A stretch of 64,000 nt of DNA from an uncultured Pseudomonadota bacterium (GCA_949297185.1 CASFRM010000002.1:1-64000); one strand, 5' to 3'; positions 16,560-26,489 are shown, counted from the first letter of the stretch. Made by a program: numbers and translations. The notes: a model not told the origin generated them from the sequence alone.

Positions 16560-19370
16560 GTGGAAGAAGAAACTAATTTGGTGGAAAGCAGACAAGATAT
16601 TTCGCCGGTCGAAATTTCCGAGGAAATGCGTCGCTCTTACCTTGATTATGCCATGAGCGTTATTGTGTCACGTGCTTTGCCTGATGTAAGAGATGGTTTG
16701 AAGCCGGTACACCGCCGTATTATTTATTCGGCCTATGAAAATGGGTATGATTACAATCGTCCGTTCAGAAAATCGGCGCGTATCGTCGGTGATGTTTTGG
16801 GTAAATATCACCCGCACGGCGATAGCTCGGTTTATGATGCAATGGTTAGATTGGCTCAGCCTTTCTCAATGCGTGTTCCTTTAATTGACGGACAGGGTAA
16901 CTTCGGTTCTATGGATGGTGACAGTGCTGCTGCCATGCGTTATACCGAGGCCAGATTGGCAAAAGTTGCTCATGCTTTGATTGATGATATCGATAAGGAT
17001 ACCGTCGACTTTATGCCTAACTATGATGAAAGTTTGCAAGAGCCTACAGTATTGCCGGCAAGATATCCTAACCTCTTGGTTAACGGTACTAACGGTATTG
17101 CGGTTGGTATGGCAACCAATATCCCGCCGCACAACTTGGGCGAAGTTTGTGATGCTTGCTGTGCTTATATCGATAATCCGGATATTTCAATCGAGGACTT
17201 AATTAAGATCGTTCCGGGACCTGATTTCCCGACCGGTGGTCTAATTCTTGGTTATTCCGGTGCAAAATCGGCATATCTGACCGGCCGCGGATCTATTGTT
17301 ATGCGGGCTAAGTGTACAATCGAAGAATTGCACAAAGACAAAGAAGCAATTATTGTTCACGAGATTCCGTATCAGGTAAATAAAGCCGCCATGATTCAAA
17401 GAATCGCCGAGCTTTTGAAAGAAAAGAAAATTGAAGGGATTTCGGAAATAAGAGATGAATCAGATCGTCACGGCGTGAGAGTAGTGATTGAGATTAAACG
17501 CGATTTTCAGGCTGATGTGGTATTGAATCAACTTTACAAATATACTCCGTTGCAGACCAGCTTCGGTATGAATATGTTGGCGATTTATAATGGTCGCCCG
17601 ATGATGTTAACCTTGAAAGATATTATCAAAGCTTTTGTGGAATTCAGAGAAGAGGTTATTCGTCGTCGTACCATATTTGAGTTGAACAAAGCTCGTGATA
17701 GAGCTCATACTTTGGTCGGTTTGGCTATTGCGGTTGAAAATATTGATCCGGTGATTGAGTTAATCAGAACATCGCCGTCTCCGCAAGAAGCTAAAGATGC
17801 ATTGCTTGCTAAAGCTTGGCCGGCCGGTGATGTTGAGGCTTTGGTTAAACTGATTGATGAGCCTGATAGAAAAGTTGAAAACGGAACTTATCGTTTGTCT
17901 GAAAATCAGGCTAAGGCAATTTTGGATTTGAAATTGCAAAGATTAACCGGTTTGGAACGCGATAAAATTCATGAAGAATTAGTCGGTTTGGGTGAAGAAA
18001 TCAAAGAATGTTTGTCAATTTTGAGTTCTCGCGAAAAACTTTACGGAATTATGCGTGATGAGCTGGTCGCTATCAAAGACGAATATGCAAATCCGCGTCG
18101 CTCAAAGATTGAAGACATTGAATACGATACCGATATCGAATCTTTAATCCAACGCGAAGAAATGGTGGTTACCGTTACCGAAGCCGGATATATCAAGCGC
18201 GTGCCGCTTAATGCATATAAGGCTCAAAAACGCGGCGGTAAAGGCAAGTCAGGTATGGCTACCAAAGATGAGGATTTTGTAACCCGCTTGTTTGTGGCTT
18301 CGACACATACTCCGGTGTTGTTCTTCTCATCAAAAGGTTTGGTTTATAAAATGAAAGTTTATAAACTGCCGTTGGGTTCTCCGACATCAAAAGGAAAACC
18401 GTTTATTAATTTGCTGCCTTTGGATAACGGAGAGACTATCACAACAATTATGAAATTGCCGGAAAACGAAGCCGAATGCAAAGATTTGTCGATTATGTTT
18501 GCGACATCTTCTGGTAATGTTCGTCGTAACTCGCTGATGGATTTTGTTAATGTTCAATCAAACGGTAAAATCGCAATGAAACTTGATGAAGGCGACAAAC
18601 TCATCAATGTTAGAATTTGCAGTGAAGTTGAAGATGTTTTGCTGGCAGCAAAGAGCGGTAAGTGTATTCGTTTCCCCGTAACCGAAGTGAGAGTATTTGT
18701 CGGCAGAAATTCGACCGGTGTAAGAGGTATTAAATTAGCTGACGGCGATGAAGTTGTTTCGATGTCAATCTTGAATCACTCCGATGCAACTTCGGAGGAG
18801 CGTGATGAGTACTCCAGAATAGCTTCGAACTGGAAGAGAATGGTTGCCGAAAAAGGAAATGATATTGAGTTTAATTTTGCCGAAGTAGCCGGTGAGAGCA
18901 TTTTGTCTGAAGACAAGTATCTGGCTATGAAAGAAAAAGAACAATTCATTCTTTCGGTTACTACAACCGGTTATGGTAAACGCTCATCTTCTTATGAATA
19001 CAGAGTAACCGGTCGTGGCGGACAAGGTATCGCCAATATGGAAATGTCGGCTCGTAACAAGGAAGTAGTAAGCTCATTCCCAATAGAAGACGATAATCAA
19101 ATTATGATGGTTACCGATGCCGGAAAACTTATCAGAATGCCGGTTGAAGATATCAGAATTGCCGGTCGTAAAACTCAAGGTGTGATTTTGTTTAGAACTG
19201 CCGATAATGAAAGAGTAGTATCGGTTACCAAGCTGGAAGCTGATGCCGATGATGAAGAAGAGTTGGAGGCAGAAGAAGGAACAGAAGTCTTGGGTGAAAA
19301 TATTCCGGAATTTGATGAGACTGAAACTGTTGTGGAGGAACCGGAAGTAACATCAGAAGATGATGAATAA
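16560..19370 (+). CDS. gyrA: DNA gyrase subunit A
   Basis: GyrA is the DNA-breaking and rejoining subunit of the A2B2 gyrase. The 936-residue product has the winged-helix and tower domains with the catalytic Tyr at about 128 (in [10 protein letters not shown]), then a C-terminal six-bladed wrapping domain that includes the GyrA box-like segment [10 protein letters not shown]. The quinolone region reads [10 protein letters not shown], with Ser and Asp at the positions equal to E. coli 83 and 87, the susceptible form. The start is GTG with AAAGGA upstream. An acidic tail of about 45 residues ends the protein. Lack of ParC-type features and the GyrA box support gyrase over topoisomerase IV. Confidence 0.96.
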   Translation: MEEETNLVESRQDISPVEISEEMRRSYLDYAMSVIVSRALPDVRDGLKPVHRRIIYSAYENGYDYNRPFRKSARIVGDVLGKYHPHGDSSVYDAMVRLAQPFSMRVPLIDGQGNFGSMDGDSAAAMRYTEARLAKVAHALIDDIDKDTVDFMPNYDESLQEPTVLPARYPNLLVNGTNGIAVGMATNIPPHNLGEVCDACCAYIDNPDISIEDLIKIVPGPDFPTGGLILGYSGAKSAYLTGRGSIVMRAKCTIEELHKDKEAIIVHEIPYQVNKAAMIQRIAELLKEKKIEGISEIRDESDRHGVRVVIEIKRDFQADVVLNQLYKYTPLQTSFGMNMLAIYNGRPMMLTLKDIIKAFVEFREEVIRRRTIFELNKARDRAHTLVGLAIAVENIDPVIELIRTSPSPQEAKDALLAKAWPAGDVEALVKLIDEPDRKVENGTYRLSENQAKAILDLKLQRLTGLERDKIHEELVGLGEEIKECLSILSSREKLYGIMRDELVAIKDEYANPRRSKIEDIEYDTDIESLIQREEMVVTVTEAGYIKRVPLNAYKAQKRGGKGKSGMATKDEDFVTRLFVASTHTPVLFFSSKGLVYKMKVYKLPLGSPTSKGKPFINLLPLDNGETITTIMKLPENEAECKDLSIMFATSSGNVRRNSLMDFVNVQSNGKIAMKLDEGDKLINVRICSEVEDVLLAAKSGKCIRFPVTEVRVFVGRNSTGVRGIKLADGDEVVSMSILNHSDATSEERDEYSRIASNWKRMVAEKGNDIEFNFAEVAGESILSEDKYLAMKEKEQFILSVTTTGYGKRSSSYEYRVTGRGGQGIANMEMSARNKEVVSSFPIEDDNQIMMVTDAGKLIRMPVEDIRIAGRKTQGVILFRTADNERVVSVTKLEADADDEEELEAEEGTEVLGENIPEFDETETVVEEPEVTSEDDE

Positions 19371-19380
19371 TTAACTATAC

Positions 19381-19407
19381 GGCGGTGTATTTAGGCACCG
19401 CCTTTTT
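19381..19407 (+). terminator. Terminator after gyrA
   Basis: GGCGGTG (19381-19387) pairs with CACCGCC (19396-19402), followed by five T. Confidence 0.88.
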
Positions 19408-19422
19408 ATATGAGGAAAGATT

Positions 19423-19758
19423 ATGCCTTTTATTACAATAAAGACAAATGCTAGAAATAGGGACGATAGAATACCCGAGAGAGCAGCGGTATTGGCTGCT
19501 GAGTTACTTGGAAAACCGTTGAAGGTTATAGCAGTAAGTGTAGAGTATAATGAAAATATGGCTTTTGACGGAGTTAAAGATAAAATCGGTGCTTGGATTG
19601 AAATAGCCGCAATCGGGTTTGGCAACAAAGCAGAAATTGCTGCTAAAATGACGGATTTTGCCGAGAAAAATTTTGGTGCCGAAAGGGATCTTGTTTGCTT
19701 GAGATTGATTGATTTGGTGAAGCCAGATGTTGCTCATGGCGGAAAATTGTTAGGATAG
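19423..19758 (+). CDS. MIF-like tautomerase-superfamily protein
   Basis: The 111-residue product resembles macrophage migration inhibitory factor and 4-oxalocrotonate tautomerase folds. It has Pro directly after the initiator Met, the catalytic base of this superfamily, then ITIKTNA, a helix with ELLGKP, and IAVSVEYNENMAFDG, which aligns with the MIF segment around its own MAFGG. No signal peptide. Substrate is unknown; these proteins often tautomerise keto-enol acids. GAGGAAAG precedes the ATG. It lies between two terminators as a single-gene unit. Confidence 0.8.
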   Translation: MPFITIKTNARNRDDRIPERAAVLAAELLGKPLKVIAVSVEYNENMAFDGVKDKIGAWIEIAAIGFGNKAEIAAKMTDFAEKNFGAERDLVCLRLIDLVKPDVAHGGKLLG

Positions 19759-19760
19759 TA

Positions 19761-19794
19761 AAAAGAGCGGCTGTTAAAGCCGCTCTTTGGTTTT
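19761..19794. terminator. Bidirectional terminator
   Basis: AAAGAGCGGCT (19762-19772) pairs with AGCCGCTCTTT (19778-19788). It serves the tautomerase gene on the plus strand, and its sequence overlaps the last codons of the convergent minus-strand gene. Confidence 0.83.
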
Positions 19795-20283
19795 AGTATT
19801 ATTTGAAAAGTAAGGTGATTTTATCTCATAGTGCATTTGGTCAAGAGGAGATATCGCGCGTACACCGTCAGTGTGATTTAGGCTTTCGGCCTTTTGGCTG
19901 CGAATTGTGTGCATATATCGGTATAGGTCTCGAAAACGGCACATAATTGTTTTGGGAGTGCCATCATCGTTTAAAATTGCTTTATTTGTTTGAGCATCTC
20001 GCAGAACATAGGGTTTGATTATTTCTTGGTCGCCAGAACCTCCGAACCCTTTGTGAAATTTACTGCCTTTGTCATCGTCGGCGCATGGTGCAAGGGTGAG
20101 GAGCTGTTGGCAATAAAAATCAAGTGTGGCACGTTCACTGGGGTCAAGTTTTGGATTGGCCAGTTTTTGTTTGCAATTAATGTATGTTGCTCGAAGTTCT
20201 TCAGCTTCTGCACTAGGACGACCTTTAACATCACCTGAGGGAATGGAGTTGTTTTCTTGAGTATTTGGGGTGTCAGTGTTCAT
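19774..20283 (-). CDS. Small protein of unknown function
   Basis: About 169 residues from an ATG at 20283, preferred to an upstream in-frame start because AGGA lies eight bases before it. The product is hydrophilic, with a Ser/Asn/Pro-rich N-terminus, a middle helix and a Gly-rich turn (KGFGGSGDQEI). No membrane segment or known domain is visible. The 3' end runs into the bidirectional terminator. Function not assigned. Confidence 0.6.
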   Translation of the reverse strand: MNTDTPNTQENNSIPSGDVKGRPSAEAEELRATYINCKQKLANPKLDPSERATLDFYCQQLLTLAPCADDDKGSKFHKGFGGSGDQEIIKPYVLRDAQTNKAILNDDGTPKTIMCRFRDLYRYMHTIRSQKAESLNHTDGVRAISPLDQMHYEIKSPYFSNNTKTKERL

Positions 20284-20369
20284 GAGTTTTGTCCTATAGA
20301 GTTTGTGATGGTAATAAAATAGCACAAAAATAGACAAAAATCAATAAGCTTTTTTGTGAAATGAAATAT

Positions 20370-20404
20370 ATAGCAAAGCCAAAAAAATCCCACCGTGAAG
20401 GTGG
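20370..20404 (-). repeat. Direct repeat copy 1 containing a terminator-like hairpin
   Basis: These 35 bases (from ATAGCAAAGCC through CCCACCGTGAAGGTGG) recur almost exactly at 20541-20577. The second copy is the terminator of the tRNA transcript. This copy has the same hairpin, with a slightly shorter stem. Confidence 0.8.
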
Positions 20405-20540
20405 AAAAAATAAGGACGGCTGCCAGATTGGGTACTCCCGCAAGCGGGTCCTCCTCGTGTCGTAAGGTTCGCACTGCATAAATTTGTGCTCACCAACTAT
20501 CCACTCCAAACAGGCTCCCTTCGGTCGCCGCTCAAATCAG
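20405..20540. other. Spacer between the two repeat copies
   Basis: No credible gene. It includes CCCGC-AAGC-GGG and other short hairpins and is richer in GC than its surroundings. Short open frames cross it on the minus strand but show no ribosome site and look like noise. It might be a degenerate RNA gene. Confidence 0.4.
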
Positions 20541-20580
20541 ATAGCAAAGCCAAAAAAAATCCCACCGTGAAGGTGGGATC
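20541..20580 (-). terminator. Terminator of the tRNA-Cys-tRNA-Asn transcript, direct repeat copy 2
   Basis: On the minus strand ATCCCACC and GGTGGGAT (20572-20579 and 20559-20566) pair around a short loop, followed by eight T. It starts a few bases after the CCA end of tRNA-Asn. The segment 20541-20577 repeats 20370-20404. Confidence 0.9.
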
Positions 20581-20585
20581 TTTTT

Positions 20586-20660
20586 TGGCTCCGGCTGCCT
20601 GATTCGAACAGGCGACCGATCGGTTAACAGCCGATTGCTCTACCGCTGAGCTAAGCCGGA
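20586..20660 (-). tRNA. tRNA-Asn (GTT)
   Basis: A complete cloverleaf: acceptor TCCGGCT/AGCCGGA, D arm with AGCTCAGCGGTAGAGC, anticodon stem and loop CGGCTGTTAACCG with GTT, T arm with GTTCGAATC, discriminator G and an encoded CCA. It follows tRNA-Cys on the same transcript. Confidence 0.97.
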
Positions 20661-20680
20661 ATAATACGGTAAAAATCTTT

Positions 20681-20755
20681 TGGAGGCCGGTACCGGAATT
20701 GAACCGATGTACAAGGATTTGCAGTCCTCTGCATGAGCCACTCTGCCAACCGGCC
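20681..20755 (-). tRNA. tRNA-Cys (GCA)
   Basis: A complete cloverleaf: acceptor GGCCGGT/ACCGGCC, anticodon stem and loop GGACTGCAAATCC with GCA, T arm with GTTCAATTC, discriminator U typical of tRNA-Cys, and an encoded CCA. It is the first gene of a two-tRNA unit. Confidence 0.97.
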
Positions 20756-20789
20756 AATCAAATACCGTTCTCTCAATCGGTGCTTCCTA

Positions 20790-20817
20790 TATATACAGAA
20801 ATTTTTATCACAGTCAA
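20790..20817 (-). promoter_or_regulatory. Sigma-70 promoter of the tRNA operon
   Basis: On the minus strand TTGACT (20817-20812) and TATATA (20795-20790) are separated by 16 bases and lie about 35 bases before tRNA-Cys. Confidence 0.75.
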
Positions 20818-20901
20818 TATATTTTTTTAAAAAAATCTTTTTTTATCACAATTATGTTGTATGATGCTCAAAGTTGTTAATTTTTTTTGCGGGGAAATCG
20901 T

Positions 20902-21333
20902 ATGAAAATAGCTATAGGTGCCGATCACGGCGGTTTTGCTTTGAAAGAATTTATAAAACAAAATTATGCAAAAAAAGGTATAATTCTATCTGATTTGGGT
21001 ACTTTTTCTGAAGAATCTTGCGATTATCCTCTTATCGCCGATAAAATGGCCGATGAAATAAACAGCGGAAAAGCCGATAAAGGAATCCTAATCTGCGGTA
21101 CCGGAATCGGAATATCTATAGCTGCAAACCGACATAAAGGAATCCGAGCAGCCTTGCTGTATGATGAAAAAGTCGCTGCTTTGGCCAGAGAACATAATGA
21201 TGCTAATGTCGCAGTGTTTGGCGCTAGAATTCAAGATCAAAATTCGGTCTTGCATTATTTGGATATTTTCTTTAATACCGATTTCTCTAACGGCGAAAGA
21301 CATTGCCGTAGAATCGCAGAGCTTGATAAATAG
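20902..21333 (+). CDS. rpiB: Ribose-5-phosphate isomerase B
   Basis: Interconverts ribose 5-phosphate and ribulose 5-phosphate. The 143-residue product (ATG at 20902 after GGGGA; an earlier in-frame start lacks a site) has [15 protein letters not shown], the phosphate region [13 protein letters not shown] with the usual active-site Cys later in [15 protein letters not shown], and [11 protein letters not shown]. It lies 13 bases before glyA, a pairing common in alphaproteobacteria. Confidence 0.96.
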   Translation: MKIAIGADHGGFALKEFIKQNYAKKGIILSDLGTFSEESCDYPLIADKMADEINSGKADKGILICGTGIGISIAANRHKGIRAALLYDEKVAALAREHNDANVAVFGARIQDQNSVLHYLDIFFNTDFSNGERHCRRIAELDK

Positions 21334-21346
21334 GAGATGCTTAAAA

Positions 21347-22600
21347 ATGGATTTTTGTGAAAACCTTAATGTGGAAGATAAAGAAGTTTTTGAACTTATT
21401 GAAAAAGAATTTAATAGACAGCAAAACCAAATCGAGCTGATAGCTTCGGAAAATATTGTGTCAAAAGCAGTAATGGAGGCACAGGGTTCGGTGCTTACCA
21501 ATAAATATGCCGAAGGTTATCCCGGAAAAAGATATTATCATGGTTGCGAGTTTGTTGATGGAATAGAAACTTTAGCTATCGAAAGAGCTAAAAAACTGTT
21601 TGACGCCAAATTTGCTAATGTGCAACCTCATTCAGGAAGTCAAGCAAATACCGCAGTTTATCTGGCTTTGCTTAATCCATTTGATACTATATTGGGAATG
21701 AGCCTTGATGCCGGTGGACATTTAACTCACGGAGCAAAAGTATCAATATCCGGAAAATGGCTTAATGCCGTTGCCTATGGAGTTAAAAAAGATAGCGGTT
21801 TAATTGATTATGATGAAGTTGAGAGAATCGCCCTAGAAAATAAACCCAAATTAATTATTGCCGGAGGTTCGGCCTATCCGAGACAAATCAACTTTGCCAA
21901 GTTTAGAGAAATTGCAGATAAAGTCGGGGCTTATTTGATGGTCGATATGGCTCATTTTGCAGGGCTTGTGGCTGCCGGAGTACATCCGAATCCGCTTAAG
22001 TGGGCCGATGTGGTTACTACTACAACACACAAAACTTTGCGTGGTCCTCGTGGCGGTATGATACTTACCAATAATGAGGATTTGGCTAAAAAAATTAATT
22101 CGGCAATATTCCCAGGGACGCAAGGTGGGCCTTTGGAACATGTGATTGCCGCCAAGGCGGTTTGCTTTGGGGAGGACTTATCTGATGAGTTTAAGACTTA
22201 TGCTAAGCAAGTGGTAGCAAATGCCAAAGTTTTGGGTGAAACCCTCATTAATAGAGGTTTGAATTTGGTATCGGGCGGAACCGATACGCACTTGTTGTTG
22301 GTGGATTTGCGGGCTAAGAATGTAACCGGTGATGTAGTGGCAGATGCCTTGGATAAAGCTCATATCACTTGTAATAAAAATGCCATTCCTTTTGACCCGA
22401 TGCCGCCTAAAATTACTTCTGGTATCAGACTTGGAACACCTGCTGGTACTACTCGTGGATTTAAAGAAAAAGAATTTGCGGAAATCGGAAATATGATCGT
22501 TGATGTGATTGAAGCTATAGGAACACAACGAGAGAAAGAACAAATTCAAAAAACAGCAGCTCAAGCTATAGACTTGTGTAAAAGATTTCCGATCTATTAA
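21347..22600 (+). CDS. glyA: Serine hydroxymethyltransferase
   Basis: A PLP enzyme that converts serine and tetrahydrofolate to glycine and methylene-tetrahydrofolate. The 417-residue product has [20 protein letters not shown], the [15 protein letters not shown] segment and the PLP lysine in [16 protein letters not shown]. The ATG at 21347 follows AGGAGA. It is co-transcribed with rpiB and feeds the folate pool also handled by folD in this window. Confidence 0.98.
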   Translation: MDFCENLNVEDKEVFELIEKEFNRQQNQIELIASENIVSKAVMEAQGSVLTNKYAEGYPGKRYYHGCEFVDGIETLAIERAKKLFDAKFANVQPHSGSQANTAVYLALLNPFDTILGMSLDAGGHLTHGAKVSISGKWLNAVAYGVKKDSGLIDYDEVERIALENKPKLIIAGGSAYPRQINFAKFREIADKVGAYLMVDMAHFAGLVAAGVHPNPLKWADVVTTTTHKTLRGPRGGMILTNNEDLAKKINSAIFPGTQGGPLEHVIAAKAVCFGEDLSDEFKTYAKQVVANAKVLGETLINRGLNLVSGGTDTHLLLVDLRAKNVTGDVVADALDKAHITCNKNAIPFDPMPPKITSGIRLGTPAGTTRGFKEKEFAEIGNMIVDVIEAIGTQREKEQIQKTAAQAIDLCKRFPIY

Positions 22601-22606
22601 AATGCC

Positions 22607-22640
22607 AAAAGGCACTGTCTGTTAAAAGACAGTGCCTTTT
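22607..22640. terminator. Bidirectional terminator between glyA and the lipoprotein gene
   Basis: AAAAGGCACTGTCT (22607-22620) pairs with AGACAGTGCCTTTT (22627-22640). A-runs and T-runs on both sides let it serve both convergent genes. Confidence 0.92.
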
Positions 22641-22642
22641 AG

Positions 22643-23197
22643 TTAGATCTTGCCCGCCTCGAGTATGTCAATGTAAAGGTGGCGGACTTTTTCCTTTTCT
22701 TTTTCTCCGAGCCTGATTATGTGGTTTTCAGGTTCGGAAGTTCCCTTTTTGGGAAGCGCCTCAAAAAGCTTAAAGTGCTTTTCGAGCCATATGCACGGCC
22801 ACCCGAATTTCTGGGTGCAGCGCTCATAGTTTATCTTTCCGTCCTCTCTATATTTGCGGACTAGGAAGTGGTGTTCTTTGCCGCCTTCTGTGAATTCTAC
22901 AAAATATATTTGTATTGATGTTCTGGCAAAGTGTCCGTCAGTGTTGGAATATACCTGATACTCCTTATCATAATTTGAGTACCCTAGAATATAGTCCCAA
23001 ACTACATATGCAGTATCTAGAGCCGGATATATGCGTTTTTCCGTGTAGGGGTTGTACAGATTGTATTTGCCGTACTCCGGTTGATCTGACGGGATGAGAT
23101 ACATTTCACTACCCTTGATGGGGATTAATTCCGGTCCACAGGATGATAAACTTGTAACTATTGCCAAAGAGGCAATAAAATAAAAAAACTTTTTCAT
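22643..23197 (-). CDS. Lipoprotein of unknown function
   Basis: The 184-residue product has a type II signal peptide: MKKFFYF, a hydrophobic core and the lipobox LSSC with Cys at about residue 20. The mature part is rich in Tyr and charged residues and has no domain I can name. It is likely to be attached to the outer membrane or the periplasmic face of the inner membrane. It stands alone, convergent with glyA. Confidence 0.75.
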   Translation of the reverse strand: MKKFFYFIASLAIVTSLSSCGPELIPIKGSEMYLIPSDQPEYGKYNLYNPYTEKRIYPALDTAYVVWDYILGYSNYDKEYQVYSNTDGHFARTSIQIYFVEFTEGGKEHHFLVRKYREDGKINYERCTQKFGWPCIWLEKHFKLFEALPKKGTSEPENHIIRLGEKEKEKVRHLYIDILEAGKI

Positions 23198-23557
23198 AAT
23201 TATAAAATTTTAAGTGAATAATATTGTGTTTGCGGGTGAGTTTAATACAATTATTTTGAAAAGCAAGTTTTTTGTCTATTTAAAAAGCGAAGGCCGCTAT
23301 CTTCACAGACCGCGGCGTTCTTTGAATCAATTAAACTTAGAAAAAAATGGCATTTTGTTTAATGCTCATCGAATCGTTCCGAAATTATCACAACTTGGGA
23401 AGGATTCTTGATTTGCAGCCTACTTACAAAAAATACAACAAATCCCTTTAATCATTTGTATTTTATATAGGGGCAAACCTTTCATATATTGTAATATGGC
23501 AAAAAAATAAATTGCAACGACCTTAATATATTACTTTTTGTAAAAAAGCAAGCTTTT
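23198..23557. other. Intergenic region with no recognised gene
   Basis: A 65-codon open frame at 23214-23411 lacks a ribosome site and family likeness and is not called. The region is otherwise AT-rich. The promoter of the following murF operon starts at its right edge. Confidence 0.5.
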
Positions 23558-23586
23558 TTGTCAAAAATAAATAAATTTTTTATATT
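23558..23586 (+). promoter_or_regulatory. Probable sigma-70 promoter for murF-nrdR-nusB-def
   Basis: TTGTCA (23558-23563) and TATATT (23581-23586) are separated by 17 bases, about 50 bases before the murF ATG. Confidence 0.6.
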
Positions 23587-23634
23587 TTGTGCTGTATATT
23601 TTAAGGAATCGAGTATTTTTGAGGTGTTTTAGAG

Positions 23635-24957
23635 ATGAAAAAACTAAAAATTTCAGAGTTATTGCAAATTGTTAATGCACAAAATGAGGTAATAGAGGCA
23701 GAGTTTACCAATGTAGTTACCGATAGCCGAAAAGCAGGACAGGGCGATTTGTTTATTGCTCTTAAAGGTGAAAAATTTGACGGACATGAGTTTGTTAAAG
23801 AGGTTATTGACAAAGGTGCGGTGGCGGCAATAGTAGACCATTTGTTGCCTGATGTGGCAAAAGATAAACAAATCGTGGTAGAAAATACTTTACAGGCTTA
23901 TGGCAAAATCGGAGCTTATAACCGTTCGTTGTTTAAGGGGAAAGTTATCGGTTTGACCGGAAGTGCCGGAAAAACCACAACCAAAGAAGAAATAAAATTT
24001 GCTTTGCAACAATTTGGACGAGTGTATGCGACGGAAGGCAATTTTAATAACAATGTCGGGGTGCCGTATACTTTGTGTAATTTGGATATGGACGCTGACT
24101 TTGCCGTTATTGAAATGGGCATGAGTGCAAAAGGTGAGATTGAGGAGCTGACCGGATATGCTAAGCCCGATATTGCAATTATTACTAATGTTTATCCGAT
24201 GCATATAGAGTTTTTTGATAGTTTTGAAGGGATTGCCGAGGCAAAGGCCGAAATTTTTAAGGGCTTAAAAAAAGGCGGTATTGCCATAATTAACGAAGAT
24301 ACCAATTTTGCCGATATCTTACAAAAAAGAGCTAAAGAAAACGGGGCAGAAATTGTTACTTTCGGTAAGGCAAAACATCCGGAAGTTGAGCTTAATTTGG
24401 AGAATGATGCCGAGCATAATCTTTATAATGCTTGGTGTGTTTTGACTTTAATCAAAGCTCTTAATCTTGATGTGACTAAAACTGCTCGGCATTTGAGCGG
24501 TTTTAAGGCTTTGGCCGGTAGAGGGGCAAAGCACGAATTAAAACTTCCATCGGGTGAAAAATATACCCTTATTGATGATAGTTATTCGGGGCAACCGGAG
24601 GCTATGAAGATTGCCCTTAGAGGTTTGAATGATATGAAACACAGCGGCCGCAAAATTGCCGTGTTGGGCAAGATGGCCGAGCTTGGCGAAATGTCTAAAC
24701 AGTGTCATGTAGAGGTGGGAAAATTGGCCGCGCAAACCGATATTGATGTTATTATCGGTGTATGCCCCGAGATGAAAGATATGTTGGCTCAAATACCTGA
24801 AACAAAAGAAAAGCATTATTTTGAAAATAAAGATGGTTTGGCTGATTTTTTGTTAAATAAGTGCTTGCAAAATAATGATATTGTCCTTATAAAAGGGGCA
24901 AGGTATTCTTCAAAGCTTTATCAAGTGGCCGAAGAGCTGATGGAAAAAGGAAAGTAA
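23635..24957 (+). CDS. murF: UDP-N-acetylmuramoyl-tripeptide--D-alanyl-D-alanine ligase
   Basis: Adds D-Ala-D-Ala to the UDP-MurNAc-tripeptide, the last cytoplasmic step of peptidoglycan precursor synthesis. The 440-residue product has the Mur N-terminal fold ([19 protein letters not shown]), the ATP loop [10 protein letters not shown] at about 109-118, [13 protein letters not shown], typical of MurF, and the C-terminal domain with [11 protein letters not shown]. It is not in a division-cell-wall cluster but heads a unit with nrdR, nusB and def, which is unusual. Confidence 0.95.
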   Translation: MKKLKISELLQIVNAQNEVIEAEFTNVVTDSRKAGQGDLFIALKGEKFDGHEFVKEVIDKGAVAAIVDHLLPDVAKDKQIVVENTLQAYGKIGAYNRSLFKGKVIGLTGSAGKTTTKEEIKFALQQFGRVYATEGNFNNNVGVPYTLCNLDMDADFAVIEMGMSAKGEIEELTGYAKPDIAIITNVYPMHIEFFDSFEGIAEAKAEIFKGLKKGGIAIINEDTNFADILQKRAKENGAEIVTFGKAKHPEVELNLENDAEHNLYNAWCVLTLIKALNLDVTKTARHLSGFKALAGRGAKHELKLPSGEKYTLIDDSYSGQPEAMKIALRGLNDMKHSGRKIAVLGKMAELGEMSKQCHVEVGKLAAQTDIDVIIGVCPEMKDMLAQIPETKEKHYFENKDGLADFLLNKCLQNNDIVLIKGARYSSKLYQVAEELMEKGK

Positions 24958-24961
24958 AAAT

Positions 24962-25435
24962 ATGAAGTGTCCGTTTTGCGGTTGTAATGATACTCAGGTT
25001 AAAGATTCTCGTAATGCCGATGATGATACTTCGGTTAGACGGCGTCGTGAGTGTCCGGAATGCGGGCAACGTTTTACGACCTATGAAAGAGTGCAGTTGC
25101 GCGATTTGACCGTGGTTAAGAAAAACGGCGAAAGAGTGATGTTTGACAGAGATAAGTTGGCTCGCTCAATTTATATTGCCGTGAGAAAAAGACCGGTGGC
25201 TTCGGAAAGAGTTGAAAAAATTGTCAATTCTATTCAGAGAAGACTGGAAAGTACCGGTGAAAATGAAGTTACTTCGGTACAAATCGGCGAAATGGCAATG
25301 GAGGCTTTGGCAAATCTTGATCATGTCGCATACATTAGATTTGCTTCGGTTTATCGGGATTTTAGAGAACCGAAAGATTTTGAAGAATTTTTAGAAACTT
25401 TGGAAAAAATGGCCAATCCTAAAGGAGAAGAGTAA
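24962..25435 (+). CDS. nrdR: Transcriptional repressor NrdR
   Basis: An ATP/dATP-sensing repressor of ribonucleotide reductase genes. The 157-residue product has the N-terminal zinc ribbon with Cys 3, 6, 31 and 34 and [15 protein letters not shown], followed by the ATP-cone domain (about 49-139) with [15 protein letters not shown]. It begins four bases after murF. Its stop directly touches the nusB ATG. Confidence 0.98.
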   Translation: MKCPFCGCNDTQVKDSRNADDDTSVRRRRECPECGQRFTTYERVQLRDLTVVKKNGERVMFDRDKLARSIYIAVRKRPVASERVEKIVNSIQRRLESTGENEVTSVQIGEMAMEALANLDHVAYIRFASVYRDFREPKDFEEFLETLEKMANPKGEE

Positions 25436-25927
25436 ATGGCTAAGTTTATTTCGGAAAAAATTAAGAAAAAATCTGCAGCTCGTTTGGCTGCGGTTCAGGC
25501 CGCTTATATGATTGAGTTTGGTCAGCTTTCGGTTGACGAAGTTATAAAGGACTTTGTTAACGGTGAAGTTGGTCGATATGTGATTGAAGAAGAAAGCGAC
25601 GGCTATGAGGTATTGGAAAACATGGTCGAAGTTGAGGCTATGGATACCGATTATTTTGCCGAGCTTACTCGCGGTGTGCATAAGAACAAAGAACAGTTGG
25701 AAAAGTCTTTGGCTCATTACTTAAAAGACGGTTGGCAGTTTGACCGCTTTGACGGAACTTTGCGAGCTTTGTTGTTGTGTGCTGCATACGAACTTGCTAA
25801 TACAACAGATGTTGACGCTGCAGTTATTGTGAAAGAATATGTTGACTTGGCATATGCTTTCTTTAACAAAAATGAACCCAAAATGGTTAATGCTTTGCTT
25901 GATACAATCGCAAAAGCTATCAGATAA
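25436..25927 (+). CDS. nusB: Transcription antitermination factor NusB
   Basis: NusB with S10 (NusE) binds boxA RNA in rRNA antitermination. The 163-residue all-helical product has SAARLAAVQAAYMIE near the start, and DGTLRALLLCAAYEL and VIVKEYVDLAYAF, as in NusB. The ATG follows the nrdR stop without a gap. In many alphaproteobacteria riboflavin genes lie between nrdR and nusB; none are here. Confidence 0.92.
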   Translation: MAKFISEKIKKKSAARLAAVQAAYMIEFGQLSVDEVIKDFVNGEVGRYVIEEESDGYEVLENMVEVEAMDTDYFAELTRGVHKNKEQLEKSLAHYLKDGWQFDRFDGTLRALLLCAAYELANTTDVDAAVIVKEYVDLAYAFFNKNEPKMVNALLDTIAKAIR

Positions 25928-25942
25928 AACGGACTTTTGGTT

Positions 25943-26458
25943 ATGGCAAAACTCAAACTTTATGAATATCCGCATCCGATTTTGAAGAAAAAGGCCGAGC
26001 CGGTTGAAAAAGTGGATGATGAGTTGCGTAAATTGTTGGATGATATGCTGGAAACAATGTATGCATCTAACGGTTGCGGTTTGGCTGCTCCGCAAATCGG
26101 TGTGTCAAAACGAATCGTGGTGATTGATATTGCTCATGAAGGAGAGGAGCCAAATCCGTTGTATTTGGTTAATCCGGAAATTATTTGGGAATCGGAAGAA
26201 ACCGAAATTTCTGAGGAAGGTTGTTTGTCGGTTCCGGGACAAAGGGCCGAAGTGGAAAGACCTGCCAGCATAAAAATCAGATATTTGGATTATGACGGTA
26301 ATCAAAAAGAAATGTTGGCCGAAGATTTTTTGGCGGTCGCGGCTCAGCATGAATTAGATCATCTTGACGGTATTTTGTATATTGATCGTATCAGTCGTTT
26401 AAAACGACAAATGCTTTTGAAAAAACTGGAAAAATATCGCAAAGAGCATCAAGAATAA
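25943..26458 (+). CDS. def: Peptide deformylase
   Basis: Removes the N-formyl group from nascent proteins. The 171-residue product has the three family motifs: GCGLAAPQIG (about 44-53), EGCLSVPG with the metal Cys 94, and QHELDHLDG with the two metal His and the catalytic Glu (136-140). The ATG at 25943 is preferred to an in-frame TTG at 25937. It is the last gene of the murF unit and a terminator follows. Confidence 0.97.
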   Translation: MAKLKLYEYPHPILKKKAEPVEKVDDELRKLLDDMLETMYASNGCGLAAPQIGVSKRIVVIDIAHEGEEPNPLYLVNPEIIWESEETEISEEGCLSVPGQRAEVERPASIKIRYLDYDGNQKEMLAEDFLAVAAQHELDHLDGILYIDRISRLKRQMLLKKLEKYRKEHQE

Positions 26459-26462
26459 AATA

Positions 26463-26489
26463 AAACCCGTCATTGTCGGCGGGTTTTTT
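26463..26489 (+). terminator. Terminator after def
   Basis: ACCCG and CGGGT pair across a ten-base loop, with flanking A and T runs. Confidence 0.75.

Noticed and set aside
16815..16865. Quinolone-resistance mutation in gyrA
   Set aside because: The residues equal to E. coli Ser83 and Asp87 are Ser and Asp, the susceptible state.
20294..20509. 71-codon minus-strand frame in the spacer between repeat copies
   Set aside because: It crosses the terminator hairpin, has no ribosome site and no family likeness.
20497..20757. Open frames on the minus strand across the tRNA genes and terminator
   Set aside because: They run through two clear tRNA genes and a terminator and lack ribosome sites, so they are chance frames.
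23214..23411. 65-codon plus-strand frame after the lipoprotein gene
   Set aside because: No ribosome site, no recognisable features and poor codon pattern; treated as intergenic.
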